Positions 6,969 through 8,159 of a stretch of 8,159 bases of DNA are shown in pieces. How positions within the stretch are numbered: the stretch's first letter is position 1; each line of letters starts with the position of its first letter. The stretch lies in NCBI GenBank assembly GCA_000432655.1, contig HF986349.1, forward strand, positions 100,609-108,767, given 5' to 3'. The notes under the pieces are model-generated. The model ran no database searches. It was not told the origin of the DNA and saw only the letters and a list, made by a program, of their open reading frames with translations. Both the position numbers and the translations under genes were made by a program. This DNA is from Bacteroides sp. CAG:1060. Lineage in GTDB: Bacteria > Bacteroidota > Bacteroidia > Bacteroidales > UBA932.

Positions 6969-7769
6969 TTACTTGACTTTGGCGTTCGACTTGTTAGGAA
7001 CCTTGGATTCATCCAAAGTGAGGTACAAGGATATGTCCGATCCCTTCATGACACTCTCCTCATTGGGTGACGGCCTCTGTGAATACACCATCGCTGCCAG
7101 CGAATCGGCGGAATTCTTCACCGTAGAGTCAAAATGAAGACGTCCGACATTCAAAGAATTATCCTGAATGACATCCACGGCGTTGCGGTACTGCCTTCCG
7201 CGAAGGTCAGGGACAATGGCCTGGTCGTCACTGCTCAGACCGAGTACAAGATTGATGACGGTACCACTGGACATAGGGGTAAACGGTGCGACATCAACGC
7301 CATAGCGCTGCTGTCTAAGTACATAATTGGTAGCCATGTCCTTTACATAGATTAGTCTGCCAAGAATAAGACCAGACCTCTGAAGTTCCGCTTTGGCCTG
7401 ACGAAGCGAACAGCCCACCAAAGACGGCATATATACTTCGCTCGGAACCATCGTGTTGGCGGTAAGTATGATTGTACGCCCTTTCTTCACATGCGCTCCG
7501 GCTTTAGGCGTCTGCATATACACAGCACCTGGAGTCATACCCCGCACATACACAGAGTCAGTCACAACCACCGACACTTCGGCGGCTTCCGCCAGATTAA
7601 CAGCCTCCTGCGCGGTCATACCATAAAAATCCGGCACCGATATCTCCTGTCCGTGTCTTGTGCACATGGAAAGGGCTAAATTCACCACCATCACAAACGC
7701 GAATATCAGCAGTGCGGCAAGAAGCACGTTCTTGACAAACCAATGACCCAAAATATTCTTAATCTTCAT
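6969..7769 (-). CDS. Membrane-anchored PASTA-domain protein
   Basis: This 266-residue protein (from the ATG at 7769) has a short cytoplasmic N-terminus (MKIKNILGHWFVKN), one membrane helix (about 15-35, VLLAALLIFAFVMVVNLALS) and a periplasmic part of three PASTA-like units. Unit 1 is about 43-105 (SVPDFYGMTAQEAV to KKGRTIILT), unit 2 about 113-178 (YMPSLVGCSLRQAK to SGTVINLVLG) and unit 3 about 185-252 (IVPDLRGRQYRNAV to KGSDISLYL). Each shows the family's V/M-P-x-L/F-x-G opening and K/S-G closing strand. PASTA domains occur in Ser/Thr kinases and penicillin-binding proteins and bind peptidoglycan fragments in some of them. No kinase or transpeptidase domain is present, so its role is unknown; cell-wall sensing or binding is inference. 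A TTG at 7778 would add three residues and is less likely. It starts 13 bp after the LysE gene and ends 2 bp before the pseudouridine synthase, so it is probably cotranscribed. Confidence 0.92.
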   Translation of the reverse strand: MKIKNILGHWFVKNVLLAALLIFAFVMVVNLALSMCTRHGQEISVPDFYGMTAQEAVNLAEAAEVSVVVTDSVYVRGMTPGAVYMQTPKAGAHVKKGRTIILTANTMVPSEVYMPSLVGCSLRQAKAELQRSGLILGRLIYVKDMATNYVLRQQRYGVDVAPFTPMSSGTVINLVLGLSSDDQAIVPDLRGRQYRNAVDVIQDNSLNVGRLHFDSTVKNSADSLAAMVYSQRPSPNEESVMKGSDISLYLTLDESKVPNKSNAKVK

Positions 7770-7782
7770 TTTCGACAATATT

Positions 7783-8157
7783 CTATAATGTCACAATTCC
7801 TCTAATCAGTACGAAAACGGCAAAACAGCAAATCGCAATTCCGGCCACCTTATTCATAATCTGAATAGAACGTGGTCCGAGCTTGATGAACTTGGAAAGT
7901 CCGAACACTACAAGCGACCAATAAAGCAATTCGCCACAAGCCACGCACATGACGATAGCCCATGCCGGGGTCACGCGCTCTTCACTCCCCAGTCTCATCA
8001 TGCCCAAAAGTCCGAACATGACGGCGTATGCCGCCGGATTGGAAAATACTGCCAACAGGGCCTGAACGGGATATGAGGCCAAAGAGCCGGTATCACGCAC
8101 CTGAGTCTCGCCGGAAGAGTCCGCGCCCTTCTTTCTCGCAATAATAACTCCGATAAT
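7783..8157 (-). CDS. LysE-family amino-acid exporter, N-terminus beyond the window
   Basis: The frame is open to the right edge, and 124 C-terminal residues are visible; a full LysE/RhtB protein is about 200-220, so the start lies outside. A GTG at 8100 is only an internal codon, because the frame continues upstream with IIGVIIARKKGADSSGE. The visible part has a hydrophilic loop (ARKKGADSSGETQVRDTGS) followed by hydrophobic segments: QALLAVFSNPAAYAVMFGLLG, AWAIVMCVACGELLYWSLVV and VAGIAICCFAVFVLIRGIV. The asparagine-proline in FSNPAA and the late phrase KVAGIAICCFAVFVLI match the C-terminal half of LysE-family inner-membrane exporters. The substrate, an amino acid or other small molecule, cannot be told. 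It is the upstream-most visible gene of the minus-strand cluster ending in lnt; whether it heads the operon cannot be seen. Confidence 0.83.
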   Translation of the reverse strand: MIGVIIARKKGADSSGETQVRDTGSLASYPVQALLAVFSNPAAYAVMFGLLGMMRLGSEERVTPAWAIVMCVACGELLYWSLVVFGLSKFIKLGPRSIQIMNKVAGIAICCFAVFVLIRGIVTL

Positions 8158-8159
8158 GG

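Noticed and set aside
6481..7137. Plus-strand open frame of 218 codons opposite the pseudouridine synthase and PASTA genes
   Set aside because: It crosses a tight operon junction on the wrong strand, and its translation is histidine- and serine-rich without any domain.
7783..8100. Reading the LysE fragment as a complete 105-residue protein starting at GTG 8100
   Set aside because: The frame stays open to the window edge, the upstream residues fit the family loop, and 105 residues is about half the family length.

Overview
The window is an ordinary stretch of bacterial chromosome, almost certainly from the order Bacteroidales (phylum Bacteroidota). The evidence is the Bacteroidota-type wording of the Lon, Ung and Lnt proteins, a membrane-anchored PASTA protein with no kinase, a two-cysteine periplasmic thioredoxin-like protein of a kind common in this phylum, weak Shine-Dalgarno sequences and a TAnnTTTG-type promoter match. 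Base composition is near half G+C by eye and looks even from gene to gene. I see no IS element, phage gene, tRNA, rRNA, CRISPR array or other sign of recent transfer. I cannot name the genus.

Layout from left to right: (1) lon, plus strand, missing its N-terminus at the window edge; (2) a tightly packed minus-strand cluster, in transcription order coaD, then a secreted thioredoxin-like protein (4-bp overlap), then a 76-residue ribbon-helix-helix-like protein (14-bp overlap), which runs into lon tail to tail with a 9-bp gap; (3) a 63-bp divergent intergenic region holding the promoters of coaD and ung; (4) ung, plus strand, whose last 6 bp overlap the end of lnt; (5) a minus-strand cluster, in transcription order a LysE-family exporter (cut by the right edge), a PASTA-domain membrane protein, an RluD/RluC-type pseudouridine synthase and lnt, separated by 13 bp, 2 bp and a 4-bp overlap.

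Functionally the genes cover protein quality control (Lon), coenzyme A synthesis (CoaD), uracil removal from DNA (Ung), 23S rRNA modification (RluD-like), lipoprotein maturation (Lnt), and envelope or periplasmic proteins of unknown role (PASTA protein, thioredoxin-like protein, LysE exporter). Coding density is extreme: the longest non-coding gap is 63 bp, so no stretch over 300 bases lacks a gene.

I do not find a convincing undescribed system. The items most worth a second look are the kinase-less PASTA protein, the small RHH-like protein coupled to a redox protein and coaD, and the two tail-to-tail gene junctions with almost no room for terminators.
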